From positions 16,334,316 to 16,398,315 of the forward strand of contig OW203768.1 of the NCBI GenBank assembly GCA_934045905.1: a stretch of DNA of 64,000 bases, read 5' to 3'. Below, piece by piece: positions 47,651-58,133 of the stretch; within the stretch, counting starts at the first letter, position 1, and the number at the start of each line of letters is the position of its first letter. The DNA is from Leuctra nigra (taxonomy: Eukaryota; Arthropoda; Insecta; Plecoptera; Leuctridae). Below the pieces are notes generated by a model, which made no database searches, had not been told where the DNA came from, and saw only the letters and a program-made list of their open reading frames with translations. A program made the translations under genes and the position numbers.

Positions 47651-48110
47651 CATCGAGGAACTCTGTCCGGTATCGAGGCACTCTGGCCTGTATCGAGGAA
47701 CTCTGTCCGGTATCGAGGAACTCTGGCCTGTATCGAGGAACTCTGTCCGGTATCGAGGAACTCTGTCCGGTATCGAGGAACTCTGTCCGGTATCGAGGAA
47801 CTCTGGCCTGTATCGAGGAACTCTGTCCGGTATCGAGGAACTCTGTCCGGTATCGAGGAACTCTGTCCGGTATCGAGGAACTCTGGCCTGTATCGAGGAA
47901 CTCTGTCCGGTATCGAGGAACTCTGTCCGGTATCGAGGAACTCTGGCCTGTATCGAGGAACTCTGTCCGGTATCGAGGAACTCTGTCCGGTATCGAGGAA
48001 CTCTGTCCGGTATCGAGGAACTCTGGCCTGTATCGAGGAACTCTGTCCGGTATCGAGGAACTCTGTCCGGTATCGAGGAACTCTGGCCTGTATCGAGGAA
48101 CTCTGGTTCT
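47651..48110. repeat. 20-bp tandem array, 23 units, two variant types
   Basis: Units TATCGAGGAACTCTGTCCGG (T) and TATCGAGGAACTCTGGCCTG (G) run in strict 20-bp register. Order is TGTGTTTGTTTGTTGTTTGTTG plus a last hybrid unit. The 7-unit block TTTGTTG occurs twice in succession (47811-47950, 47951-48090), a 140-bp higher-order repeat. Open frames on both strands arise from the register (60 bp = 20 codons) and are not genes. Confidence 0.95.
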
Positions 48111-48797
48111 GACCCCACCCTGCCTCCCTGCCGATACATCACCGCCTCCACTCTGCCAGGTGCGAAGCCACGTGGGCTGACAATGTCAACTGTCAGTGTG
48201 GGACGATCTCGGCGGATATGTGGCAAACCTCAGCCTCACACGTGACATCTGGTATCGAGGAACTCTGTCCGGTATCGAGGAACTCTGGTTCTGACCCCAC
48301 CCTGCCTCCCTGCCGATACATCACCGCCTCCACTCTGCCAGGTGCGAAGCCACGTGGGCTGACAATGACAACTGTCAGTGTGGGACGATCTCGGCGGATA
48401 TGTGGCAAACCTCAGCCTCACACGTGACATCTGGTATCGAGGAACTCTGGCCGGTATCGAGGAACTCTGGTTCTGACCCCACCCTGCCTCCCTGCCGATA
48501 CATCACCGCCTCCACTCTGCCAGGTGCGAAGCCACGTGGGCTGACAATGTCAACTGTCAGTGTGGGACGATCTCGGCGGATATGTGGCAAACCTCAGCCT
48601 CACACGTGACATCTGGTATCGAGGAACTCTGTCCGGTATCGAGGAACTCTGGTTCTGACCCCACCCTGCCTCCCTGCCGATACATCACCGCCTCCACTCT
48701 GCCAGGTGCGAAGCCACGTGGGCTGACAATGTCAACTGTCAGTGTGGGACGATCTCGGCGGATATGTGGCAAACCTCAGCCTCATCACGTGACATCG
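48106..48797. repeat. 182-bp tandem array, four copies, seeded with 20-bp units
   Basis: GGTTCTGACCCCACCCTGCC starts copies at 48105, 48287, 48469 and 48651, exactly 182 bp apart. Each of the first three ends with two 20-bp TATCGAGGAACTCTG units from the adjacent array. A segment GTCAACTGTCAGTGTGGGAC (GACAACTGTC in one copy) and GGCGGATATGTGGC recur in each. The last copy ends at CTCATCACGTGACATC. Confidence 0.95.
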
Positions 48798-48943
48798 AGA
48801 CAGGGCGAGATTAATTCGAATACAGCTACAAGTGTCAATCATAAGATTAGAAGCGTGGTCGCACGTGACATATTCCTCAAGGTTGACGTTGTACGCTCAT
48901 GTGGACACAGAACATATCGGTTACCGTCATTCTACCTTCAGTC

Positions 48944-49146
48944 TACGAGACAGTGGGAATATAATCTACATAAATAGGCTCCATTTTCAGGGGAATTTAT
49001 GCGCGTGAACGGCTTTTATTTTTTTTAAGCAAGAAAGTTATAATTTTTTTGTTTACAAGACTTCAGAAGTGAAATTTCGTCAACGTAAAAACAATTTTTC
49101 CAATAAATGAACCATTTTGATGTAGATTTTAATCTATTTTCTTTTA
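48944..49146. mobile_element. MITE of the GGGGAATAGAATCTACAT family
   Basis: Left end CAGTGGGAATATAATCTACA then TAAATAGGCTCCATTT; right end AATGAACCATTTTGATGTAG then ATTTTAATCTATTTTC. Inverted ends; non-coding. Confidence 0.75.
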
Positions 49147-49689
49147 TATCTATCATATTATATAAATTTAATATCACTCAGAAATGACAAGTTAGGTACT
49201 ATCAGCATTTTAGTTTCTTAACCACATTTTAGCCATAATAATGGTCATAGTTTATAAAGTTATAATCCTAAAAAATTGTCTACGGTCCCACTAAAGATAG
49301 GTTTTGGCCCAGGCCCATTGAAACATGTTTTATCGGTCATCACCTTCCCTCTCATTGAAATCTCATCTCAGCACTGTCTAAACTATTTATCGAAGTACCC
49401 ACCCCTTACAAAGCGCATGAAGGTTCACATGGGTTAAATATGTGATTTCCAAGGATTTGGGAGTATCTCAACTGGCCGGCAAAAGCAACGGAAAGCCGGT
49501 ATTGAAATTCGTGTGTGCGGTGGGCAACAGCTGGCCTCATTGCCCATATCCACACGTCAGAGATTATAACATCGCAGGCTGATTGTATAGCTGTGAAAGT
49601 CGCGGCCGAAACACTGGAAACAATAACAGATTAGAGGCGGTTATGAAAGCGCATTGAAAATTAAATCGAAATTAGAATAATTTACAGAG
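49147..49689. other. Non-coding stretch
   Basis: No feature seen. Confidence 0.35.
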
Positions 49690-49915
49690 CATTGGCTCAG
49701 TAAAGCTCTGGACTTGCACTCTGAGGTTCTATTCTCCCCTCACTGTTTTTATTTTGTGGTTACCATTAGCCGAGAGGCAAATGATGGGAAGGTTATTAAT
49801 AGGTCCCGACCGCCTCCTTCCCACCGTCCATCCTTACCTAATCACAATCTTCATAAACATTCAAGTCGATATTACACCAGTTGAAGGACAATGCCATATT
49901 ATTCACCACTAAAAA
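49690..49915 (+). mobile_element. tRNA-derived SINE copy
   Basis: Head ATTGGCTCAGTAAAGCTCTG (A-box-like) and GAGGTTCTATTCTCC (B-box-like). Body AGGCAAATGATGGGAAGGTT and CGACCGCCTCCTTCCCACCG; tail ATTCACCACTAAAAAA. Same family as 21042. Confidence 0.8.
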
Positions 49916-51379
49916 ATATATGTGAAAAATAGCAAAATCTTAAAATAAAAGTATGCAAAAACTTTTTTGAACAATATTTGTTCTTCTAATCAAAAAATTC
50001 AGTTTAATTTTGGGTAAGCTCTCTTTAGGTTTGATGGATAGCCAATAATTTAAGAATGTTTTGTCCAGATTTTGAAGTTAAGTAAACTCAATTTGACGAG
50101 AAAAGAGCAAAAAAACAAATTCGTCTTTATGTGTTTAGACGTCGGAATACTCGTAGAAAAACCCGCAAATGGCGAGCCTGCCCTACAACATCAAAAACAA
50201 ATTACGTAAAAAAGTAAACACACTCTAAAAAAACCAGTAAAATCCGCAAGTCACTTTGAAAACTGAAAGTGTGTTCACAATCAGCCTGCTAATCACTGCC
50301 TATAAGCAGTAGTGACATAACGCGGACACAACGGCAGTTCTGTTTACTCCGTCAACATGTCAGGGCAATGTCAAGTTCCCTCAAGCCCACACTCAAGTGC
50401 AGTGGCAGTTGTTACTGTGTGGGCAGAGCTGAGACTCGCAGTTGTATAGCAAGTTGTAAGACAGCTTTCCAATACTGTTCAACAACTCACACTTCCTTCA
50501 TTAGAGAATACAAAGGCGTCAAGTATTTCAATTAGTAATTTTCCCATTGGGTTTCTGTACAATTCAGAATGTTGTTCTAAACAAGATGAAATTTGCCTTT
50601 AATATGAAAATAAATGCACAATTTAATACCAATATATAACCAATATTTAAAATCAGACAGCAAAATCTAATCTATAAAAATGAATGATGTAAATTGTAAC
50701 TGATTACTATTTTTATTTTTTTAGACAAATCGGTCCATATTTTAGTCTTATCAAAGAATTTCAAAGTGCACAATCATTTACAAGAAATATTGTTTTCCTA
50801 CCAATATTTATAAAATAAAAAAAGCAAATGTTGGGGCGACCGGGAAGCGAACTAGCCCGTAAATCCTAGATGGCAGAGCGCCCGCCCGGCAATGGTTACA
50901 AATCCTGTCATTATTTTCACTTCCTGCTTTCCAAACTTTGAACTTCGAAAATAAACATTAATGAATAATGATTGACTTGACGTGACAAAATAAGAACAAC
51001 GATAGAATCTGCCAAACTTCTGAACAACAATTGCATCATTCGTGTTTACTGAAAGCATTGTTGCCTTCATGCAATATATAAAAATATTATTGACATAAGT
51101 CTAGTTGGGTAGATATAGGTAACTGGGGATCTGCCAATGGACCATCACTTGTTGTTTTCCTGTCTCTTCAGCATTGCAAAACCATCACAAACCCGTCGCT
51201 GAATCATCGCGAGAGAAATGCGACTCTAATCATTATTCCCCATTACAACACTCCATTCAAACCATACGACAACGATCATTCTTCCCCGGCACTTCCTCGC
51301 GACTAACTAGGCGACACCGATCTCTATTCCCCAGCACAACAATCACCTCGACTCAATACCACCTGATCTTTTCTCCCCG
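49916..51379. other. Non-coding stretch with a tRNA-like fragment
   Basis: At 50830-50905 the minus strand has GCCGGGCGGGCGCTCTGCCA and CTAGTTCGCTTCCCGGTCGC, reminiscent of a decayed tRNA-derived SINE head. No gene is supported. Confidence 0.4.
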
Positions 51380-51730
51380 GCCCTCGCTTCTAAGTAGGTG
51401 GACGACCTACGTCACAACTCCCGCAGCTGTGACTCTCGACGTCCACTGACGTCACCTCGGCGGCGTCTACCGTCGCGACGCCCGATCCACAACGACGCCC
51501 AGAGCGTGAACGACGTCGAGGCGAGGCGTCGGGACGGCCGAGGCGACGCCGACGCCGCAGGACGACGTCAAACATCTACATCTGGCTGTTATGCAAAGCG
51601 ATTCGGCTTTCACAGACTCCACATGATTGCGTTGCGAAGCGGTGCTAACTGGTTGGCTGGTGGCGCCCGGCAGAGGCGCTTGCGAGTTCGGATTGTCTAA
51701 TTGACGGCTACTAGAAAGTGACGTCACTGT
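51380..51730. promoter_or_regulatory. Candidate CpG-rich regulatory segment with two CRE palindromes
   Basis: The segment is sharply GC/CpG-rich against AT-rich surroundings. It has two perfect CRE sites TGACGTCA (51447-51454, 51719-51726) plus CTACGTCAC at about 51407. This combination is typical of unmethylated promoters. It lies upstream of MRTF in the right place for a distal first exon, but no exon with a good donor in the required phase is seen on the minus strand (the one phase-compatible site, GTAG|gtcgtc near 51404, is weak). The call is inference. Confidence 0.3.
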
Positions 51731-51904
51731 CAATAGTTGATTGACGTTTAAAAAACGATTGATCATAATTGTGTTTCGAATACATTGATAGACATGACAT
51801 AATTGTGTTTTAAACGTACACTTACATCGATGACATAATTGTTTTCTGCAGTCTGTTCGATGCAATTTTTATGTTTATTTGAATAATAAATCACAGAGTA
51901 AGTA

Positions 51905-52120
51905 AGGTTGGTTCAGGCAGTAACGCTATGACCGTAACTCCAGAGGTCCTGGGTTCGATTACTGAGTCCGTCCTTCCTGATTGAGGCTTTCTCATGATTT
52001 CTCACAGTCGAAAGGCGAATGATGGGACGGTTCCCTACATAAATAGACCGCATAATTCCAGCCTTTATTCTTACATCTTCATTTATCAGTTGCTACTAGC
52101 ATAGTTACAGAAAAGTGCTG
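51905..52120 (+). mobile_element. tRNA-derived SINE copy
   Basis: Clear tRNA-like head: A-box TGGTTCAGGCAGTAACGC and B-box GGGTTCGATTAC about 40 bases on. Body AAAGGCGAATGATGGGACGG then TTCCCTACATAAATAGACCG. Same family as 21042 and 49690, with a diverged tail. Confidence 0.8.
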
Positions 52121-52493
52121 TATATTGGATATTCATGGGATTGGGTATTGTAGGTATATTGGGATTCGTTAGGGCTGAATGTTTGTTGAAGGACACACTT
52201 TTAAACCAAATTTTGGCTTATAAAGAAATATTACTAATTATGTTTAAGATTAGATCATGTATATATATATTTAATTTACGATTAGATCAGAAAAATATTG
52301 TTATAGAGAGTCACGTTTCCATGCAATCTGGTAAAATATAAGACGATCTCAGCCGGACGCGTGAAGAATTTTAACATTGACTATGCATAAGAACGAGGCG
52401 GCGTGCTTTGTCAGCATACATCGATGACAGACTAGCAAATCCCAAACTAAGAAGCGTTTGTCAGTACTAAAATGAACACTTTTTAGCATTTTA

Positions 52494-52705
52494 TTTTAGT
52501 GGTGTTTAACGTCTCATTGTTCTGTAATCAAAGAGACGAAGTTGCAGAAAGGGCCAGTGGGAAGGAGACTGCGGCACATCCTATAGTAGGGAACCTTCCC
52601 ATAATTTGTCTCTCAAATGAGGGCAACCAAGGATCCCACCAGGGTTCAAACCTAAGACATCCGGAGTGCATGGGCGCAGAGCAAAACTTCCTAACCCAAC
52701 TTTCC
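52494..52705 (-). mobile_element. tRNA-derived SINE copy, minus orientation
   Basis: Plus-strand reading starts TTTAGTGGTGTTTAACGTCT (the complement of the family tail), then GTGGGAAGGAGACTGCGGCA, TAGTAGGGAACCTTCCCATA and the B-box complement CCAGGGTTCAAACC. Head at the right end. Confidence 0.75.
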
Positions 52706-53370
52706 GTCGTATTTAATTAATGTTCTACATTATTATTCACATCATAATGAATAAGTAATTTCAGACTGGCCGGCGCCTGTAGGTGAGCGAGGCGCCATGT
52801 GTCGGAACATGTTATGATGGATGGATGACAATCAAGCGGGGAAAGTGTGGGAAGTTATTGATACTGAATCGAACTCTCCGTGACTTGTTCGCGAGAATTA
52901 CACCAGGACAAAGAGCGCTGGATGAGAGCCAAGTGGCGTGGGCTCCAGCCTCCAGCACCGTGCGTCGTTAATTACACAGACTCGGCGTATTTTAATGCAT
53001 ACTAAGAATAAAAAATATGCTAATTAATGCATATGGAAATAAGAAATTGAATATTGATTGATTGTTCAATTGAAATAAATATACAAAGAGGTTGGTTGAT
53101 TCCCGATACAACCTTGAGGTAGACTAACCCGCAATGCATAGATGTAGTTTTGGTTGCATTTTGAGAGTACATTTTTATTAGTTGCGGTCCAGTAAGCCGA
53201 TTTCGTTACTTACTATATTTACTAAAACACAGTTCACACTGTCAATCAACTCTGCACTTTTTCGATCAGTAGCGAATAACAGAGAGTCAAATAAGGTCAC
53301 GTGACAGCTGTCAGCCAATGAGAGAGCTGCTCTCAACTCTCGCAGAGCTTGACAGTGTGTCCGGTGTTTA
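52706..53370. other. Non-coding stretch
   Basis: No gene supported. A palindromic cluster GTCACGTGACAGCTGTCAG lies at about 53297. Confidence 0.35.
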
Positions 53371-53550
53371 AGAAAGAAGGGGAATATACATCAAAGGGTC
53401 CATTTGTTGATGCGTTTTAACAGCTTTTAAGTTGTAAGTTTTTAAGTTTTAAGTTATGCTTATATTCCCAGACTTCAAAGAAAGATTACAAACATACAAC
53501 TGTCAAGAAATGGAGCTCATTTATGTAGATTATAATCTCATTTTCTCTTA
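53371..53550. mobile_element. MITE of the GGGGAATAGAATCTACAT family
   Basis: Left AAGAAGGGGAATATACATCA then AAGGGTCCATTTGTTG; right AAATGGAGCTCATTTATGTA then GATTATAATCTCATTTTCTC. Inverted ends, about 180 bp. Confidence 0.75.
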
Positions 53551-54050
53551 ATAATGACATAAGTATAACTCTGAAAAAAAGAACTTTAAAAAATGAGCTG
53601 GCAAATTAACTATAATGCGTGTTGACAATTTAGAAGTGCCTCTATTTCCTTCATCAATCGTACTAAATCAGTAAATTTATGCGGAAACTGGGATAAAACG
53701 TGGACATGAGGTTGTACTTAACCCCACTGCACACGTGTTTTGACTTATTTCTCGCAACAACGCTTGTAAATCGCGAAATAAGCGTGAGAATGCGTTGCGG
53801 GTTGCATCGCGCAGGCGCACCCAGTGACAGCGTGCGACAGTGGCGGAGCGCGGGGGAACCTTGACTGAGGCGCAGGGGACTCGACATCGCGTCCGCCACT
53901 GGTTTAAGTGGGAACAAACGACGGGGGTAATTACTTCAAATTAAAACAGGGAAATTTAAATATCGGGAAAATATAAAATAATCAATATCAACTGTTTTTA
54001 ACAGGTTGTTTGTTTGCATTGGTAAAAATAGTGAGTCAACATTATATTAT

Positions 54051-54223
54051 GGAGACAAGGAATTTATTACACATAAAAAGGCCTCTTTGTCTTGGGTGAC
54101 ATCAGTTTTAAAAGCTTATTAGTATGTACTCAAAAGAAGCTAAAGCTCTTTAGATTTAAGTTGTTGAAACGCATCCATAACCCAAGTAATGGAGTCTAGT
54201 GATGTATAGATTCTCTCTGTATA
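54051..54223. mobile_element. MITE of the GGGGAATAGAATCTACAT family
   Basis: Left GGAGACAAGGAATTTATTAC then ACATAAAAAGGCCTC; right AACCCAAGTAATGGAGTCTA then GTGATGTATAGATTCTCTC. The outer third of both ends is inverted; about 173 bp. Confidence 0.65.
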
Positions 54224-56128
54224 GACATAACTTTTGTAAATAAATTATGAAACCGAATAGAAAATGACAAGAATATACAAAAAATAATAAAAATAAAATG
54301 AAAAGGTAACTACACATATCTTCGTAACCTTCTACATTAAAACTTTTTCTTTAGGATATAAATTAGGTATTATTACAGCAACATGGGAGTATGTATACAT
54401 GATAGAATTATGAAAAAATAACACAAACTCCTGCCAAAACGATGATACTTACTCTAAACATTTCATCACCGGAGCACTTGAAAACATGCAAGAGAAAAGG
54501 TCATTTCGAAATAAAACCTCAATCAAACTTCTCTATTATTGTTATTGGCCGCCTTCAGCACGACAAAAGCGGCCAGTCCATCTTCTCAATGACTCCAAGT
54601 TGGAGAATATGTCCCATCATTTCGCCACAATCTGGCCCACGATATGTCACATGACCGATAATTCCCAGCCTATCTCCTTCAGTCGACATTCATAAATCAC
54701 TCGAATTGTAACACACTCTTTTGGCAGCGCTCGGATTCTTTCTCTCTTTTCATCCACCATGGTCCGAGAAAGACAAAACAAAAGTTTGGCCACCGTTTTC
54801 TAAATGTACTGTGTTTTAATTACGAAAATAGAATAGTTTTTTTGTGTGGTTCGGGAGTAAGAATGTGTCAAAAGATCATGGGGGGCCATATATCAGTGGT
54901 TTTTGGCCATTTCTTTGCCACCTACAACATATGTTTCATTCGTTTTAGCCGGCTAGCAACTGATTTTATAAAAAGTCCACCTCTGTTATTCACTTTTATT
55001 CTCTGGTAATGTCTGAATTTATTGGTAAGTGAAAAGTTTTATGTCTGCGGATTAAATAAAGATCGCGGCCCCGACAAATACTATTATAAATAACAAATAA
55101 TTGGCTCCGGAATAAAATCTGACTTGTTTCTACATTCCGAAAGATAGCAGTCAGTACTTCAATTATTTGTAGCAATTATACTGTAAAATACGATGTCTTC
55201 AAGGATTTTGCAATAAAATATGGGACAAAAAGTCGAAAGTGGACGAAAAAAGAAAACTATCATCGGCAACTAACCACGTGAAAGTCAAGTAAATGCGATT
55301 GGTTGAGCTTTGTTGTAAAGTAAGTGAACTTTTGGCAACTTAAATGAAGTAAAAACACATACATTTCCGGAGAATGTAGTGGAAGAAAAATGGAAGAAAA
55401 TTTGACGATTACAACAACTCTTATAACCGATTTGAATAATCGAAAATGTTTTACTCTAGAGGGTTTTCACCACCCCAATCCATTTTAATTGAAATTGACA
55501 ACCACAAAAGCCATAAAAGGTCAGAATGTCTTCAAAATTTTACTGGTTATAGATAAAGGATAAATCTGTGGCTCCATGATTTTACAAATCAAAGAAAATA
55601 TGTTTTTACTCCTGTTGCAGAGGGTCAAACTGGAGTAATTGAATGGTATTTTTGCATCCCAAAACAAAAAATCTAACATTTTCGACCATGGGAACACAGA
55701 TTTACTCTTTATCTTGTGCAAGTTTGAAGACAATCGATCAAGCCGTTTAGAAAAAAATATGTGCAGACCATACGCGCTTTAAAAAACATTATTTCATCAA
55801 GTATTATAGACTCTTTTTTCCCCATTACCGAGTCTTTGCGAAGTATTTTGCGAAGTCTTCCGTGGTACACATCCACAACGTGGTTACGACCATGTACTCT
55901 GCTTCATTGTCATGCTGTTGTTAATCACCGTGTCCGCGCGCTGACCACTGGCCTGGGGTCACGTGACACTTCCGACGAGGAAGTCGGCGGGGCGATCACC
56001 TCGCGGATGTCCCGCTGACGTGGACGTCGAGACGTGGACAGGAGGTCGGCGTTGAATATTCATCGCGGCGCTTGATTCAGGAGGACGCGTTGCGGACGCT
56101 TAATTTATCGATAGGCATTAGCTTTTTA
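54224..56128. other. Non-coding stretch with a GC-rich patch
   Basis: No gene supported. 55940-56100 is CpG-rich (GGGTCACGTGACACTTCC, CGGCGGGGCGATCACC) and may be regulatory. At about 55730 there is a GACAATCGATCAAGCCGTTT motif of the kind discussed in the findings. Confidence 0.35.
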
Positions 56129-56307
56129 AGCCCCATTTACACGGTGCAATTTCTTGAACAACTTCTGTATCACATTTCTTGAATGGAAATTAGAACATGT
56201 TTTAAGTTCTGTGACAGAAAGTTGCGTCGTGTAAATACTAATTGTATGAAAATTGGGAATGCGACACAGAAGTTGTTCAAGAAATTGCACCGTGTATAAA
56301 TGGGGCT
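56129..56307. mobile_element. MITE with about 48-bp TIRs and TTA target, PIF/Harbinger-like
   Basis: Ends AGCCCCATTTACACGGTGCA and TGCACCGTGTATAAATGGGG CT are inverted over about 48 bp with a 2-bp indel. Flanked by TTA on each side (56126-56128, 56308-56310). A 3-bp TWA duplication is typical of PIF/Harbinger; TTAA cannot be fully excluded. 179 bp, non-coding. A degraded relative lies at 8171-8376. Confidence 0.78.
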
Positions 56308-56418
56308 TTAAACATTAGTTTATTTTACACAATTATTTGCCCAGGCTCCCGAAAAATAACATTTTGGAATTTTTAGTCACTAATTTTTTCGGATTTATAC
56401 TATATTTGTCTGTACCAA

Positions 56419-56590
56419 GACAAAGGAGAGGGGAATAGAATACACCCTAAAAGGCTCCATTAATTGGGTAATTTATGTGGAATTTAGTACGCTTTCGGTG
56501 AACCCATTGGTTGTGATTTTTTGACCGATTGCTTGCAAAAAAGCTATAAGTATACATTCACTAGAAAATGGAGCATTATGTGTGGATTCT
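56419..56590. mobile_element. MITE of the GGGGAATAGAATCTACAT family
   Basis: Left AGGAGAGGGGAATAGAATAC then ACCCTAAAAGGCTCCATTAA; right AAAATGGAGCATTATGTGTG then GATTCTC. Inverted ends. Confidence 0.75.
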
Positions 56591-57284
56591 CAAATATAGT
56601 TTGATTTTTATACGAAATGGCGTGTGAAAACCTCGTGTAAAAAAATGTCTTCACATATATCCGGATTATTAATTATGGAATAAGTAAGTCGTATCTCTAA
56701 GTTATCATAAAAGAGTTTGTCCTATCTGACTTCTCATCAAGTCATAGCCGATACAATTTCCAAAAAAAATCAACACGTGACACTTTGTAATACCTAACCG
56801 AAGTATAATCTCTGCCCCCCTCCCCCCCACCCACCTGGCATATTTCACTGACAGTTGTCACGTGTTCCGACACCCGTCAGAACTCCTTCCCCAATTAATG
56901 GCCGCTCACCTCACACATTCCCGCGACACCTCGCACAGTTTCTTTTTCTTCCATCTCTCCACATCCAGGGGCCAACACGGGAGTTATTTATATAGATTTT
57001 GTTCCTCTCTCTCCGTCTGTCGCTAGTTAGGTCTTCTTAGGGTGGATTAAACGCAACTATAATTAAAGAAGTCACCGTGACAGTTTGATCAACAAGGCTG
57101 GCGCCGCGCTTTATACAAGACATCTTCGACTCTTGATGCGCTCATTTGTTACTGGAATTAGAATGAAGCGTTGCAAATGTAACTGTCATCGTGTTGTTCA
57201 ACGCTATTAATAAAATTAATTCCTTTTTTTATGTAGTAGCGATTTCTTTAGGTTTTGTTGTGGACAAGCGCCGTCAATTCACTT
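56591..57284. other. Non-coding stretch
   Basis: No feature supported. Confidence 0.35.
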
Positions 57285-57480
57285 TATTTTTGTGTTGGTT
57301 AACGTCACACTGTTCTGCAGCGAGGCTAATGGCGACGGATGATTCTGATGATAATTGGTTATAAAGAATAGGCAAGGGTGGACGGTGGGAAGGATGCGGA
57401 CGTGACCTAATAGTAGGGAACCTTCCCAACATTTGCCTGAAGGAAACTACGAAAATGAGGCTTCACCAGGACCTCTGCAA
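57285..57480 (-). mobile_element. SINE copy, minus orientation
   Basis: Plus-strand reading: GTTAACGTCACACTGTTCTG, CAGCGAGGCTAATGGCGACG, GTGGACGGTGGGAAGGATGC, TAGTAGGGAACCTTCCCAAC. These are the complements of the SINE tail and body at 21042 and 49690. A G15 run follows at 57493-57507. Confidence 0.75.
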
Positions 57481-57725
57481 GAGGAGTGGGGAGGGGGGGG
57501 GGGGGGGTCTCTCCAGAAGATGTATAAGTTTGATGCCCGAAACAGGTTCTGTTGCTTATAATGGCGAAAGGCTCCGCAATTCCTGTTGGATAATTTTTGG
57601 GAACAACAAAAATTAACTTATCGCTGATATATATAGAAGATGTAAAAAGTCTATGAAGTATTTATGTATCAAACTTATCATGATGATGGATGTTTTATAG
57701 CAATTATGCTTCCACTGGTCTAGCT

Positions 57726-58133
57726 ATAGCGGCTCCATAGTCTAGCAATGTGGCTCCATACTCTATCAATTGCGGCTCCACTGTCCACTGCTCTACCAAT
57801 AGCGGCTCCACTGCTCTAGCTATAGCGGCTCCACTGTCCACTGCTCTACCAATAGCGGCTCCACTGCTCTAGCTATAGCGGCTCCATACTCCACCAATTG
57901 CGGCTCCTCTGTCCACTGCTCTACCAATAGCGGCTCCACTGCTCTAGCTTAGAGGAATAAGTTGGGCACCACTTATTCCTCTAAGGCTCTAGCTATAGCG
58001 GCTCCATACTCTATCCATGTGGCTCCACTACTATACCGATAGCGGCTCCACTGCTCTAGCAATTGCGGCTCCACTGCTCTACCCAGCGGCTCCACTGCTC
58101 TAGCAATTGCGGCTCCACTGCTCTACCCAGCGG
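57726..58133. repeat. Irregular array of GCGGCTCCACTGCTCTA units
   Basis: About 17 imperfect units of roughly 20-30 bp share GCGGCTCCACTGCTCTA followed by GCTATA, CCAATA, GCAATT or CCCA variants. Within it at 57948-57985 is a perfect 15-bp hairpin (CTTAGAGGAATAAGT and complement, 8-nt loop) that is not part of the repeat unit. Confidence 0.9.

Noticed and set aside
47567..48226. Open frames of up to 219 codons on both strands in the 20-bp array
   Set aside because: The 20-bp unit happens to lack stops, so all registers stay open. This is repeat register, not coding.
51905..51975. Possible tRNA gene
   Set aside because: It has A- and B-box-like sequences but no complete cloverleaf or acceptor stem; it is joined to a SINE body shared with other copies.
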